NCBI RefSeq assembly: GCF_040712315.1
Contig: NC_134019.1
Coordinates: forward strand, 33,699,873-33,763,872
Direction of reading: 5' to 3'
Origin: Castanea sativa
Lineage: Eukaryota > Streptophyta > Magnoliopsida > Fagales > Fagaceae
DNA: 64,000 nucleotides
In this document: positions 24,292 to 36,844 of the stretch, piece by piece
Layout of the letters: every line of letters begins with the position of its first letter
Numbering within the stretch: position 1 is the stretch's first letter
Program-made: the position numbers and the translations under genes
Notes under the pieces: generated by a model
Told to the model about the DNA's origin: nothing
Databases searched by the model: none
Seen by the model: only the letters and a program-made list of their open reading frames with translations

Positions 24292-24706
24292 TTATATAGA
24301 AAATTGAAACTTCTGAAACTTCCACAATTTTCCATGTCAGCACAATATTTAAAAAATATATATAAACAAAAAAAAAAACTTTTCTAAAACCAAGAAAAAA
24401 AATAAACGCAAAAAAAATCTTTTCCAAAACCCAATAAATACAAAACCAGCCTTTTTCTTCCTCTAAAACGCAGACCCCTGTCGTTCCTATCTCTTCTCTA
24501 TTTCTCTACCCTTTCCTTCCCCAAAACCCAACACTGAAAATCAATCTCGCCAAGAAGCCATCCCCATAAGCCCACACTATCAGGTCTGAAATAGAAAGAA
24601 GGCATCACTAATCTCCACCTTTGAGCGCTGACGACAGCCATCGAAATTGGGCAGATTGCATTAGATGGTTGAATCAGAACTTTGTTTCAGAAAATTAGGG
24701 TTCTTT

Positions 24707-24740
24707 TTCTTCTTCTTCTTCTTCTTCTTCTTCTTCTTCT
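24707..24740. repeat. (TTC)n microsatellite
   Basis: About eleven TTC units after AAATTAGGGTTC, in a pyrimidine-rich stretch that looks like the leader of a plant gene. Confidence 0.8.
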
Positions 24741-25773
24741 TTTTTGAGATTTTCGATCAAAATTGCATAAAATTGATTTTTTTTTTCATTATCAAACCTA
24801 GGATTCGATTCAATTAATTAGCAAAAATCATTGGTTAACTTAAGAGTACATATCATTACATGTTTACAAAAGTAGACAATTATTCGTACAGCTTAAATAT
24901 AATTCACACAGCATATAGATTTAACAACAATGAAGCCTTGCTTCCAATTTCGTAGTTTCCAAATCCTCATACTAATTCCAAACGATAGCTTAATTTATTA
25001 TATACATATAGAATTTGTTCACAGCACTAGCAACTGAGGACACATTACTAATGCTCTGCAATATTATACATAGAAGTGACGGTACAATAATCTGCCATAG
25101 TTGTTTGTCTCTGTAATAGAGTCTGAAGTTTGTTAAAATCTTTAACAGGATCTTGAATCTCATAATTCCACAATTCTAGAGCGTCAATGATTTAAACTGC
25201 AATTAGAGTCTTCTAAGATTAGGATTTTTAAAAATTCCAACTAGATTGTGGTTTCTTTTAGAGAAACCTTTAAATTTAACATAGAGCTAAAATAGGGACC
25301 CCAATTTGGTAGCCTTTTTTTGGACTTCTTTTTTGGGTAGAGGGTGGAGTGGGGGAGAGCAACAACCCAAGTTCCAATGATTATAAATCCGTTTGAGTTG
25401 TAAAGGAGGCCATAGGCCTTAATGTAACAGACCATGGGTCTGTGGTTTGAAAATTGATTAGAAGACTGTTAAGTCTGTTTGACTTGGAAAGGATATAAGT
25501 CTCTTTTTAGTTCAAAAAAGACTACAAGTCTATTTGAGTTGAAAAAGAGTGAATCTCTTTGAATAGACTTTGTAGAATGTTTGCACATGTAAGTGGGAAA
25601 AGGAAGAGCTTCCATTTTTCAGCAAAATCCCCAAAATTTTGGTGGAACGTAACGATACATACTAGACTTCAGAGATTATTAATAGATCTTTTTGACTTTT
25701 AGCTTTGTCTTCAAAAAATATTTAAACTTTGTTTTGAACTTTTTAAGAAACAACATTCTTTTGGTTTCAAAAA

Positions 25774-25775
<2 letters not shown>

Positions 25776-25817
<42 letters not shown>
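25776..25817. repeat. (GA)n microsatellite, about 21 units
   Basis: Uninterrupted AG/GA run between AT-rich flanks, about 100 bases upstream of the solo Copia LTR. Confidence 0.9.
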
Positions 25818-25821
<4 letters not shown>

Positions 25822-25912
25822 CTTTTGAGTTTTATAGATTTGTCTTCAAAGAATATTAAAAATTCTTATATTCTTTTTGAGGAAAAACTTTTTTTTCTTA
25901 TGAGTTCTTTCC

Positions 25913-26937
25913 TGTTAGGACATATGTGTTTCACTTGTTTAGAACATATGTCATTCATTATTTATGTAATTGACTAATCTGTTGTCAAAATGCACTTTAC
26001 TTGTAATTGGGTAGATTTAGGATGAGGTTAATGCTTCAAGAAACAATGTTTCAAGATTAAGTGTTAAAGCCATGCAAGTCTTTCCAAGAAACAAGTTGAG
26101 AAGTGCTCTTCATTAAAGCTCGACAGCTACATCTATCAAGCTTTAAGAAGCTGTTCTAGCCCCGAGGCTCGACAGTTGCTCAACAGCACCTCGACACCTG
26201 TAGATGTCAAGATTTAAGAAAAACAGATTCCTAGTTCTGTTTTGATTCTAATCCGTGGATGTGTCTTTGGGCCTTCTTTTCTCCTAACCCTAGACATATA
26301 AAAAGATTATTTTAAGGGCCGTCAAAGTGTGGCAAGTTGCACAAGTATTGAGAAATCCTTGTTAATGCAAATTGTAACTTGAGACGAAGTTCTTGCCCTA
26401 GTTCATCTCTTTTATGAAGAAGTTGTTGTATCTTTGCACCATAGGGTTTTGTAACCAAATATTTTCTTGATCTTCATCGTATGGATGAATTGAAGAACTT
26501 TGCAGCCAATAATCTTCTCTAGTTGGTGATTGAAGCTGCGTACTGGGATCCGCGCAATTGGTTAGTCATATACTTGGGAGCCGTGCATCAAAAGGAGAAA
26601 CTATCACTACAGAACAAGTCCAATTGGGTATTGGGGTAAGGGTTCAACTGTAGGTTGGTAAGGTACTTGGGATTCCTTTACTTGTAACCGCTTGTTGTGA
26701 TAATAGTGGAGTTTCGGGAGTGGTGACCTTCAATTCACCCGGTGGGGTTTTTGCCGTGTAGGTTTTTCCCATTCGTAAACAAATCACTGTGTTATTTATT
26801 TTCTACTGCATACTTAGTTTATTTGGTGATTTGTTTGTGCTACCACGTGCTTTGCATGTTAAATTGGTTAATTAATTGAACTTGGCTAATTAATCAATTT
26901 ATCCATCACAAGGGGTCAATACGTTTTTGGCCTATCA
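25913..26937 (+). mobile_element. Solo LTR of the SIRE-like Copia family
   Basis: A 1025-bp LTR, TGTTAGGACATATGTG to GGCCTATCA, in the orientation opposite to the full element at 29987-42022. It aligns with both LTRs of that element through the tRNA-distal half, the TATA region (CATATAAAAAG near 26297) and the right end. Flanks read TTTCC (25908-25912) and TTTTC (26938-26942), a four-of-five match for a target duplication. No PBS or PPT adjoins it. Confidence 0.85.
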
Positions 26938-27419
26938 TTTTCTACAAAGTTTAATAATTCTTTTGGTTTTAGCCTTGTCTTTTAAGTAATATTAATAATT
27001 ATTTATCTATCTAAATCACTAACGTTTTTTTAGTTGTAAAATTTTATGATCTTCAATCAGATCTGAAGACCCTCACACAGATGATGAAACCTTTGGATTG
27101 GTGATCTCTTCAAGCCTCACAAAACCTTGATACAAGGCAAGGTTAGTTTTTCAGAGACCAATTTATCCGAAGATTAAATACACATAAAAACTACTTTGAA
27201 CAGGTTAAAATGTACCCACAAAGGAGTATAACAAGTCTTGAGGTGCAAATTAACACAAAATATCCTGGAAAAACTTGCAAGATCAAATAATAAGGTGTTG
27301 TTTGGTTAAAAATATGGTGTATTTAATTTTCATTTTCATTTTCATTTTTGTGTTTTCATTTTTTGAATATGAATACACAATAAAGGACCCATTTCAAATT
27401 CATTTTCTATACATACCAG

Positions 27420-28658
27420 CTAACCTTTGAGCTCTCTCTTTGCTTTGTCTTGGGTTCGTCCGTTTCCCCTTTCTCTCTTTATTCCTCAAACCTCTCCCTT
27501 ACAAGCCATCCTCATTCGCTCATTCGCTCAGTTTAAAGCTTTATCTCAGCTTCCTTTGCTCTCTCTTCTCTGATTTCGGCGTATTTTCAGGTAATCTATA
27601 CGATTTCACATCGGAACTGAAATTTTCGATTGATTTGAATTCAATTTCTGCTTTTTTTCATTAAAAAGTATACAGATTAATTAGATTTTCAATCGATTCG
27701 ATTAATTATCAATCGATTAAAATAACTAGATTTTCTCTTCTCTCACTTCTCTCACAGTCTCTCTCTTTTCTCCTCCGATATTTTCTCTAAACTAAAACAA
27801 TGCTAAGTACTTCAACTTTTTTTTTTTTTTTTTTTTGTGTTTGGATCTGTAAAACTATTTGTTGATTTAAGTAAAATCTGTATGGATTTTCTGTGGACTA
27901 GAAATTTAACTACGGTTTTGTAAATTTTGTTCAGTTATCGATCTGCTTGATTTTGATTTGATCAGTTGAATTTTTTCGATGAATCGTTTGGTCTTCACTA
28001 CCCATTTGATCTGTTGAGTTGATTTTGCTTTTGAGTTTGTTTGATCTGTATGTATATTTGTGTTCTATTTGTGTGTATATGTGGACATACCATGTATGTA
28101 TTTAAGCGTCGCTGAAATTAATGCTATCTGTTTCATATTGTTTTGTTGATTTTGTATTCTGTGACTAGGTTTCTGTGTTTGTATGGTTGGCTTGAATGTT
28201 TTGCTTAATTAAATGATTTGGGACATGAAATTTTCTGAACTCTGTTTTGAGTTTTTAATTGCCTTGATTTAAAGCTTTGAGAACTTTTGATTTGTTTACT
28301 TGATTGTGGTTTACTTTTATGCCAAATGAGTTGTGCTTAGAAAAGATGTATTTTCTTTTGGGGAAAACAAAGATTCTAATGTAAAGTTCACATCATTTGT
28401 AAATCTTTGTGAGCTGAAATTTTATTTTAGTCTACCACCAAGAGTATTTAATTTTTTTTTTTTTTGGGTTGATTGTCTTTGATTTAAGTATTTGGGTTAT
28501 TGGTTTTTATTAAGGTTGAATGATGAACTTCTCAAAAAAAGAAAAAGGTTGAATGATGAAGATGGAACTGTAGTAGGATGATCGATTTGAAGAGCTATGT
28601 TATTCAAAATCCGATTTTGTTCGACAAATTCACCAGATTTCCTACTTTGTCTTTTGTA

Positions 28659-28723
<65 letters not shown>

Positions 28724-29800
28724 CATGTTTTTATTGGTGTAATGGTTGAAAGAATGATATAAGAATTGGTATCCTTTGTGAAAATAGGCTAACCCTAAGT
28801 TTTTGACAAGATGTCTCAATGAAATTAGAATCAGTGTCGAATAAAGGCTTGGTAAAAAATTTACATCTATTTCGTGAAAGTCCTCTATTTTGGATTGGGA
28901 AAAATTAGAATATGTTTGGATTGGTTGAAAAAGACTGAAATATTTTATTGCTCTCTTTATATGTTATTATGCTGTTAAGTTTAGTATTTCAGGTTATTAG
29001 TTGCTATAAGTTGATTGTTTTGGGTTATCTTTGAATTACAACAGGTATTATTGGTGAGAATTTGTATTGCAACTCCCAACAAGAACTGTGAGTTATCATT
29101 TTGTTAATAGAGGACTATAAGCGTTTAGAATTTTGGTTAAGAGTAATGATTTTTACTAATAAGTTCTTTGGAATTTTGGTTTTCTTTTTAAATGTTGTGC
29201 TTTTATTTAAACATTCATTTTAAAAGGCTGAAAATGATGCTACAACCTATGACTTCACTACATTAAATTATTTTTATTTGAATATATGTAGCATAAATGG
29301 CAAAGCTATGTAATAGCACTCCAATGCAATGCTTTGGATATCACCTTTTAAGGTTAGGTTCTATCTAAAATTTTCTTATGGAATAGATGTATTAATTGAA
29401 CACATCTTTTATATGTATGCGGGATTGACCTATATAAGCACCACATACACATCCATATTGGTATATTCAATTTTTATTTGCCTATTGGGTTTGTGTGTGA
29501 CCTTGGGTCCTTGCCATCTAATTGTTACTTACTCTCTCTCTCTCTCTGTCTAAAGGCTAAATACTTTGATATGTTGACTTATTTGGGTTTCATTTGAATG
29601 GTTTCACTATTTTTTGCAGGTAATCTTTTGCCAATCAAGGATTGTTGCTTTACTCAAATTTGTATCTGTTGGCCCTTCTAAGAAGCCTTCAAATAAGTCT
29701 CTGAAAACCTGATTAGAGCATGATTTGGTAGCACTAATTCCTGCAAGCCTGAGTATAAGTCCTCCATGACCAACGGTTGCACTTTAAATCCAAGGTTTTT
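27420..29800 (+). other. Possible 5'-UTR exons and introns of a lost or captured gene
   Basis: 27420-27592 has the look of a plant 5' leader (CT-rich, CTCTCTCTTTGCTTTG) and ends GTATTTTCAG then GTAATC, a possible donor after an exon. Candidate acceptors with AG follow at 29043 and 29620, and the stretch 29620-29793 resembles another exon. No long open frame is present and no protein can be assigned. It may be a non-coding transcript or a gene fragment carried by the surrounding Helitron. Confidence 0.25.
28663..28720. repeat. (TC)29 microsatellite
   Basis: 58 bases of perfect TC repeat. On the reverse strand it creates artificial Arg-Glu repeat open frames, which are not genes. Confidence 0.95.
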
Positions 29801-29879
29801 TTTCTTCAATTATAATGAATTGGGAAATTCTAGCTCTTTGTATTATAGATTTATGTTGCTGTTGACTAATTGGGAATTG

Positions 29880-29986
29880 AAACATGTTCTAACACGCCTC
29901 CAGTACACCTAACAATATCATAACTAAAATGTGTTAAATGGGAATGAAAAGACTATTTTAACTCCCATTTAGAACTTGTACCCCAC
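29880..29986. repeat. Left half of a palindromic MITE split by the Copia element
   Basis: TACACCTAAC and AAATGGGAATGAAAAG here are mirrored, as reverse complements, at 42023-42090 (GTTAGGTGTA, CTTTTCATTCCCATTT). The Copia element therefore landed near the centre of an existing hairpin element. Confidence 0.45.
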
Positions 29987-32052
29987 TGATAGGCTAAAAA
30001 TGTATTAACCCTTTGTGATGAATTAATCAATTAATTAACCAAGTGAATTAATTAGTTTCAATTACATGCAATGAGCGTGGCAGCACAAAAAAACCACCAA
30101 ATAACTAAATGCAGTAGAAATTAAATTTGATATGGTGATTTGTTTACGAATGGGGAAAACTTACACGACAAAAACCCCACCAAGTGATTTTAAGGTCACC
30201 ACTCCCGAGAATTCACTATTATCACAACAAGCAGTTACAAGTAAAGGAATCCTAGTACCTTATACCAACCTACAGTTGAACCCTTACCCCAATACCCAAT
30301 TGGACTTGGTCTGTAGTGACAATCTCTCCTTTCAATACACAGCTCCCAGTATGTGACTAACCAATTGCGCGGATTTCAGTACGTGACTCAATCACCAACT
30401 AGAGAAGGTTGTTGGTTGCAAAGTTCTTCAGTTCATCACACGATGAAGATCGAGAAGCTCTTTGGTCACAAAACTCTAAGGTGCACAAACACAACAACTT
30501 CTTCACAAGAAAGATGAATTAGGGCAAATTACGTCTCTGGTCACAATTTGCATGAACAAACTTTGCTCAACACTTGTGCAACTTATGTCACCTTTGACGA
30601 CCCTTAAAATAATCTTTTTATATGTTTAGGGTTGTGAGAAAAAAAAGCCCAAACATAAAAGCACGGATTTGATGAAAAACAGACCAGAAATTCTGAGTTT
30701 CATAAATCTCGACAAATACCCTATTTGTCGAGCTGTTGTCAAGCCACGAGCTGGAACAGCTCTTCAAGGCTTGATAGATGCTAGCTGTCAAGTTTTAATG
30801 AACAACACTTTTCATACTTGAATCTTGGGCAGACTTGCATGACTTTAACACTTGAACTTGAAATAATCATGGTTTTGAAATTCAGACCGTTCATAGAACC
30901 GAAAAAGAGAGAGGTTCAAGGTTTTTTAAGGTCAGACCGAGGTTCAACCGAGGTCGAACCGTGATGATGTCATAAATAATTTAATAATTATATAAAATAC
31001 AAATAATAGATAAATTTTAAAAAAAATGAGCAATATTAATTTAAAAAACTTGAAAAAATTAAATAATTTTCAAATACATTATCACAAATTTTAAATAAGA
31101 AAAAATAATAAATGATAAAGCATAAAACAATACATTACAATTATAATTAACAATTCAAGTATAAGTTATAATGAAAAATACAAAATAGTATTAAAATACT
31201 TGATAGGCATGTCTTATTTACTTTTTTTTTTATGTAATAGTTTGAACTAAATAAGATATTAATATTATATAAAAAAATGTCTATTTTGATTTAAAAAAAA
31301 TTGTCAACTCATGAGATTTATCTCACTGATCACGTCACCTAGCGGTCCCAGCCAAGTCTAGGCTTGCTATTTTAACTTTTAAGTTTAAAATTTTAAATAA
31401 TAATAATAATAAAAGGACAACTCATTCCCACTGTCACATTTACCAAGCATTTTGATAACTTCTTCTACACTTTTCCTTTTCTTTACAACACCTTCTTCTC
31501 ATTTTTGAAATTTTGTGTCTTTCTCTCCTTTACTTCTCAGTCTCTCATCTTCCGTCTTCCTCATTTCTCAAGCAAATTATAAAAGATCTAAAGGTAAGTC
31601 TCTCTTTCATAGCTTCATCCTTTACTCACTTTCCCTCTTTCTATCCCCGTCTCACTCATTCTTCCTAAAGAACATATCCGGCCAACCTGAAACTGCTTTT
31701 CAAGAAGAAATTTTCTGCTCTTCACAAAGAAATTTTCTGAGGAAGAAACCGGAAAACCCATGTCCGGTTTAGAAAACTGTGCAGTTTGACCGCGGTTTGA
31801 GAGGTTGACAGTAAAAATATAATTTTCGGTTTTTTGTGTTTAAAGAACCGTTTTATGGAGAGGTTTCCAGTTAACCCGGTCGGACCATACGGTCCGGTCC
31901 GGGTTTCAAAACCATGGAAATAAGGTTTCTTAAAGCATCAAACACATCTTAGATCTATCCAATTACAAGTAAAGTGCGTTTTATCAAAGGGTTAGCCAAT
32001 TACATAAAATAGTGACATAAGTTCTTAACATTGAATCACATATGTCCTAACA
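29987..32052 (-). repeat. 3' LTR of the Copia element, with nested insertion
   Basis: Matches 41007-42022 end to end once 30867-31916 is removed. It includes the conserved AATTAATCAATTAATTAACC near its TATCA end and the CTCGACA/TGTCGAG-rich central part. The inner border touches the polypurine tract. Confidence 0.85.
30867..31916. mobile_element. Non-autonomous DNA transposon nested in the LTR
   Basis: About 1.05 kb with terminal inverted repeats CATGGTTTTGAAA (30868-30880) and TTTCAAAACCATG (31904-31916). Subterminal repeats are built on GGTTCAACCGAGGTCGAACC. A 7-bp direct repeat GAAATAA flanks it (30860-30866 and 31917-31923), and the intact LTR at about 41880 shows the empty site. The short open frame at 31515-31772 is low-complexity Ser/Leu and not convincing. 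The 7-8 bp duplication hints at a hAT-type origin. Confidence 0.75.
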
Positions 32053-32066
32053 ATCTCCCCCTTTGG
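32053..32066 (-). promoter_or_regulatory. Polypurine tract of the Copia element
   Basis: On the - strand AAAGGGGGAGAT lies directly before the LTR start TGTTAGG. This is the plus-strand primer site for reverse transcription. Confidence 0.85.
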
Positions 32067-32619
32067 TAATCCGTGACAAAACTACAACAAACAAATGAAC
32101 ACATGAGAGGAGTCATAAATCACTAAACTCATACTCACTTGTTAAGTACAATAAAATCTATCCGAATACAAACTCTTGAAAAATTTTGCAAGAAGAGAGT
32201 TTATGGCAAGAAAGACTTTGACAACTTACATTTCTGAAATACTTAAACAAAACTCATCAAGGTATCTTTGTGTGAAACAGAAATAATAGATTGCATACAA
32301 GATATAAGAAGCATGTGTATAAAGAGAGAAAAGAAACAACACATGTAAGGGTAGGTGAACAACATACGTCAAGATATAAATAATATAAGTACAATGTATG
32401 TCAAAATGGTCACAAGACCCATATACAAGAACAATGTATCTAAAGAAGAAAGAAAAGAAAAAGATACATGAAATCCTCACTACATCCCTCAAAATCAACA
32501 CTCTCCCTAACAAAAATCTCCTATACTAACTCTCCCCCTAAAATCCTAAGAATGACTACTCTCATATCCATCCAAAACTACTCCCCCTTTTTGTTACGAG
32601 TGACAAAAGGGTAAAAGTG

Positions 32620-33789
32620 TCAAGTAGACATTTCATCAGCACTGGAAGAACTAGCATCTCCATCATCCTTATCATCAGAAGCAGTAGCATCATCAACATC
32701 ATCCTCATCCTCAGAAGCCTTTAGAGTAGGTGGAGGAGAAGCAACAAAGCCACCCATGACTGCCTGCCGTGGTGCAATATCACCAACACAGGTGCTCACC
32801 TGACACAACTCATCACTGAGAGTGTCGAGGAGAGCATCTATGCGCTGAAGCTGTGCCATGATGTTCTCGGGAGTCACACTACTCATAAAAGAAGAGGAAG
32901 CGGATGTGGATGGAGCTAAAGGAGTGGGAGGAGCTATGAACCCGAACCGCCTCGATCGAAGCTTTGCCTCACTCCATTTAATGGTAGCGGCATCTATAAC
33001 ACCCATAACAAGGAAGTGATCGGACGCGAGAAAGGGAATAAAAAAATGGCGTAAAATTCTCATGATAGCCAAAGGGAAGATGAGCTTATCACCGGTCGTC
33101 GAATCCCTATACACATCTATGATAGAAAGAATGAAGTGAGAAGGAAAATGTATACTAAGATGCTCAACAAGGAAAAGCAAAATCCGAGCATGGGGCTCTA
33201 TGATAGAGTTATAGTGAGATAGGGGATGAAGAACAAAAGTCATAACCATGTTCAAATACCGATGGCCTTTAGCAAAGCCTAAACAATAAGTGAACTGATG
33301 CTCACCTTAATTAGAAGGTTGCTCACAAAAAAAGGATATAAGCTTGTCTTTTGACACGGTCTTAAGATGATCACAACCAGGGTAGTTAGGATGCGCTACC
33401 TTAGGGACATGGAGCACGTCGGATACAATATTTAGAGTGATCATGATACGCATACCTCAAATGCGAGTAATAAAGAGAGGTACTGAATAATCAAATCCAT
33501 GCATGTTGGAGTAAAACTCCTGGATCAGCATGGATGGACATGTGATCGAGATGTCACACAATGACTCCCATTCCTTATTGTGGTTGACAGTGGGAAGGTC
33601 AATGTTAGAGAAGTTCGATAGGATGACTTGGCATTTAAAATGAATGCCTTGTCGGGAAAAGTTCTTAAAGAAGTCCGATTTGGCCTTCTCATCACAGTAC
33701 CGAATGTGTGAGGGAATAGGATCAGCAGAAGTGGATGCCCCGGAATGAAGAGGGTTTTGGGACGAAATAGATTTGTGTTTGGGTGCCAT
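32620..33789 (-). pseudogene. Extra 3' ORF of the Copia element, plant transposon-associated domain
   Basis: Start at 33789 (MAPKHKSISSQNP) and end at 32620. Open in one frame except for at least two stops: a TGA after PLFITRI (about 33457) and a TAA near 33310. It encodes SHIRYCDEKAKSDFFKNFSR, WESLCDISITCPSMLIQEFY, NMVMTFVLHPLSHYNSI, then FILSIIDVYRDSTTGDKLIF. A Pro/Ser linker with a short helix and an acidic Asp/Ser tail ending SADEMST follow. I recognise the pattern of the putative plant transposon protein domain found widely in plant retrotransposons; its function is not known. It is in sense with pol, in the place of an env-like gene in SIRE elements. Confidence 0.7.
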
Positions 33790-33839
33790 AGAAGTAGACT
33801 AACGCAAATAGAAGAGAGAATGGGAGAAAGAGACAATCA

Positions 33840-35800
33840 AAAAAGTCCCAAGCAGTTCAAATATATCCAAATATATTGAAAAGAAAGAACACATGCAAGG
33901 GAATGCATGAACATGTGACATGCGATAGAGAAAGCATTATGGGCTCAGCCCAATCCAACCCTACCAGCACACAATCAGATAACTTATATAACACACATCT
34001 AAATGCATGAAAATATAGTTATAATGCATATGAGATGCAATGCATGAAGTTTTTAAGATCAAATCTTCAAAACCCATCCCAAGAATTTTGCAAAAACCTT
34101 TTTGATTTTGAAAAACCCCAAAATTTTCAATAATCCCAAAAACTTAGGTTAAAAAACCATGAAATGCATGAATCTGAGGGATTTAGACACTTACCAAGTG
34201 AAGAAAACTTGATTAAGGTTGAAGAATCCTTGAGGAAGAGGTTTAAGGTAAAAGAGAGAGGTTTTGGGAGGTGAAAAGTCTAGAGAGATCGAGAGACATT
34301 GAGCAAAATGAGTCTGAGATTGTGAGCACCCCTTATATAGCACCTTAGTAATTCTCGACAGATCGAGAGGTGTTAAGGCTTTGTCGAGCTTTAAAGAGTT
34401 CAATAGAAGTAGCTATCGAGCAGATGTCCAAAGCTAAAGAATCTTGATAAATCAAGGTACCTATCGAGGAGCTATCGATGGGACAAAAAGATTCTCGATT
34501 GATCCAGTAGCTATCAAAAGGTGTCGAGATTGCGATAAAAAGCAATTGAAGAGCTTGATAGATAAGCCAGGTATCGAGAGATGTCGAGGAGTTATCGAGA
34601 TTGCTTAAAAACAATTTTTCAAGAAGAGAAAAACACAAATATGAATGCAATCAAGCATGCAACTCAACTAAGGATCCAAACAACATTTTGATCTTTCAAA
34701 AACAACTCTCAACAAACATTGTGAAGCACATAGATCCCAAAACACACACACACTAAATAAGTCTAACCAATTTTATATTTGAAAAATAAGTCAAAACAGT
34801 TTAGTGAGCATACATTAGCACATGTAAACCTTGTGATGGCCAAATCACATTGTACTTGCACATGTATCAAAAGTAGCAAAGAATATTGTGTGTTGTGTGT
34901 GAAAAATATCGCAAGATTGCATAAGTGTATACATGTTATGACGATTTAAGATATGAGAAAATCACTTTAACTCACACACAATCATAACTGTTTGATGGAG
35001 ACTATCACCTTCGAGGTACATCCTATAACTCTCACATCTCTTAGAATACACACTTGTAATCATATTTAAAGCATTTTGATCTTTTTGCTTTTATTTTTCT
35101 TTGCATATTTTCTTTTAAGCAAACCATGCATGGGAATATAAGAGATAGAAAAGAAATACCCAATTATGTTAACCATTTGACATTGCACTTTTTCTATGTC
35201 AAAGCATACAGATGTAATTTCATGATTAGCAGGCAACAGTGATGAGATAATTATTTATGCCTTTCTCTTAGGATTTTCTAGTCATTCCCGTAAAAAAAAG
35301 TGATACGAGTGTTAAGTACAAGAGATTACTTAACCTTACTCATCACAAACACAAGCCACAAAACTCACTTGCTTAGTTATGCATAGAGATGCTCATCTAA
35401 GCTACGAGAGATACAAAGTTTAGAAAATTTTGTTTCAATGGCCATCCAAGGTGCATAAGCACCAATGTACACAAACACACACTATTTTTGTATTTTCTTT
35501 TTCAATTTTTTATTTATTTTTATGAATGAAAAACAAAATAAAAACAAAAAAAAATCAAACAAAAACATGTAAAACAAAGCAATGCAAAGCATAAAACTAG
35601 ATGCAAATGCCTGAAGAAGGAGGAGAAGAGGAGATCGATCCATGGAGATGACACCAATGTTTTGGTGAAGGAATTCAAACCATTTGCTGTCAAGAGTTTT
35701 GGTAAACAAATTAGTCTTTTGATCATCAGTGTGAATAAACTCAAAAGTAAGAGTACCATCTTCGACAAGCTCCCTAATGAAGTGATGTCAAATCTCTATG
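33840..35800 (-). other. Copia spacer between RNase H and the extra ORF
   Basis: No open frame of note. 34320-34620 is rich in the motifs CTATCGAG, TCGAGA and CTCGACA, also present in the LTRs (CTCGACAG). These short repeats give local inverted pairs such as TCTCGA/TCGAGA. Confidence 0.5.
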
Positions 35801-35816
35801 TGTTAGTTCAAGAATG

Positions 35817-36500
35817 TTAAACCGGATTCTTAGAGATGTTGATGGTACTGGTATTGTCACAATAGATGGTGAGATGTTCTTGACAAATACCGTAATCATA
35901 GAGGAGTTTTTGCATCCATAGAAATTGGGTGCAACAGCTACCAGCTGTAATATACTCAGCTTCTACAATGGATAAAGAGATGAAATTTTGTTTTTTGCTC
36001 ATCTAGGAGACAATATTATTACCCACATAAAAACAACCCCTCAATGTACTCTTTCTATCATCAGCATTCCCAGTCCAATCAGCATCAAAGTACCCAACTA
36101 AGACATCATTTGAGTCCTTGCTGTACCACACACCAAAGTCAGCAGTGGTTTTGACATACTTTATGATTCTTTTTAAAGTAATCATATGAGACTCTTTGAG
36201 ATTAGCCTGATATCTAGCACACACTTCCACACTATAACTAATGTCAGGTTTACTAGTACTAAGATAAAGAAGACTACCTATCATGCTTCTATAGAGAGAA
36301 GAATCAACACTTTTACCTAACAAGTCAATAGTGAGTTTAACATTTGGACTCATAGGGGTTCTAATAGAACTAGCAGATTCCAAACCAAATTTCTTCACAA
36401 GATTTTTGGCACATTTAGATTGAGATAGGAATATACCTGAATCTTGTTGACGAATCTGCAATTCAAGGAAGTGAGTTAGCTCTCCAATCATGCTCATCTC
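35817..36500 (-). pseudogene. Copia RT end and RNase H remnant
   Basis: 36003-36497 begins MSMIGELTHFLELQI, the C-terminal part of the Copia RT region, and contains SLLYLSTSKPDISYSVEV and the RNase H segment VGYFDADWTGNADDRKSTL, with the first catalytic Asp. 35817-36002 contains LSIVEAEYITAG with the catalytic Glu, and IYCDNTSTINISKNPV with the third Asp. The two pieces join across a stop at about 36003. Residues KKQNFISLS match the SIRE lineage. Confidence 0.85.
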
Positions 36501-36840
36501 AAACTAGGCCTGTATGAGTTTTGAGAAGCTATGAGCAAGTTCATTTTTTAGTCGACCCAAAGATGATATCATCAATATAGACTTAAGCAATTATCAACTC
36601 GTCATCTTCCCTTTTGATGAAGAGAGTCTAACCAGATTTTCCTCTTGTGAACCCATGTGACACCAAGTATTGTGTGAGCTGATCATAGTAAGCTTTAGGG
36701 GCTTGCTTTAAACCATAAAGTGCCTTTTTGAGGTACAATACATGATCCGAAAAGTGTGGATCAATGAATCATTTTGGTTGAGCCACGTAGACATCTTCTT
36801 TAAGGAGACCTTCAAGAAAGCAGTCATTTTGCAACCTGCA
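36500..36840 (-). pseudogene. Copia RT core remnant with several stops
   Basis: Reading the - strand from 36830, translation gives VYVAQPK, stop, then FIDPHFSDHVLYLKKALYGL, then KQAP, then YLVSHGFTRGKSG, stop, TLFIKREDDEL, stop, VYIDDIIFGS. YIDD is the RT catalytic motif and is intact. The stops within 340 bases show long decay. Confidence 0.8.
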
Positions 36841-36844
36841 TTTA

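Noticed and set aside
28497..28819. Open frames with long Arg-Glu repeats on the - strand
   Set aside because: They are the translation of the (TC)29 microsatellite and have no start context or homology.
33525..33836. Overlapping second frame in the Copia extra ORF
   Set aside because: Same DNA as the frame with the recognised domain, shifted; no conserved pattern.
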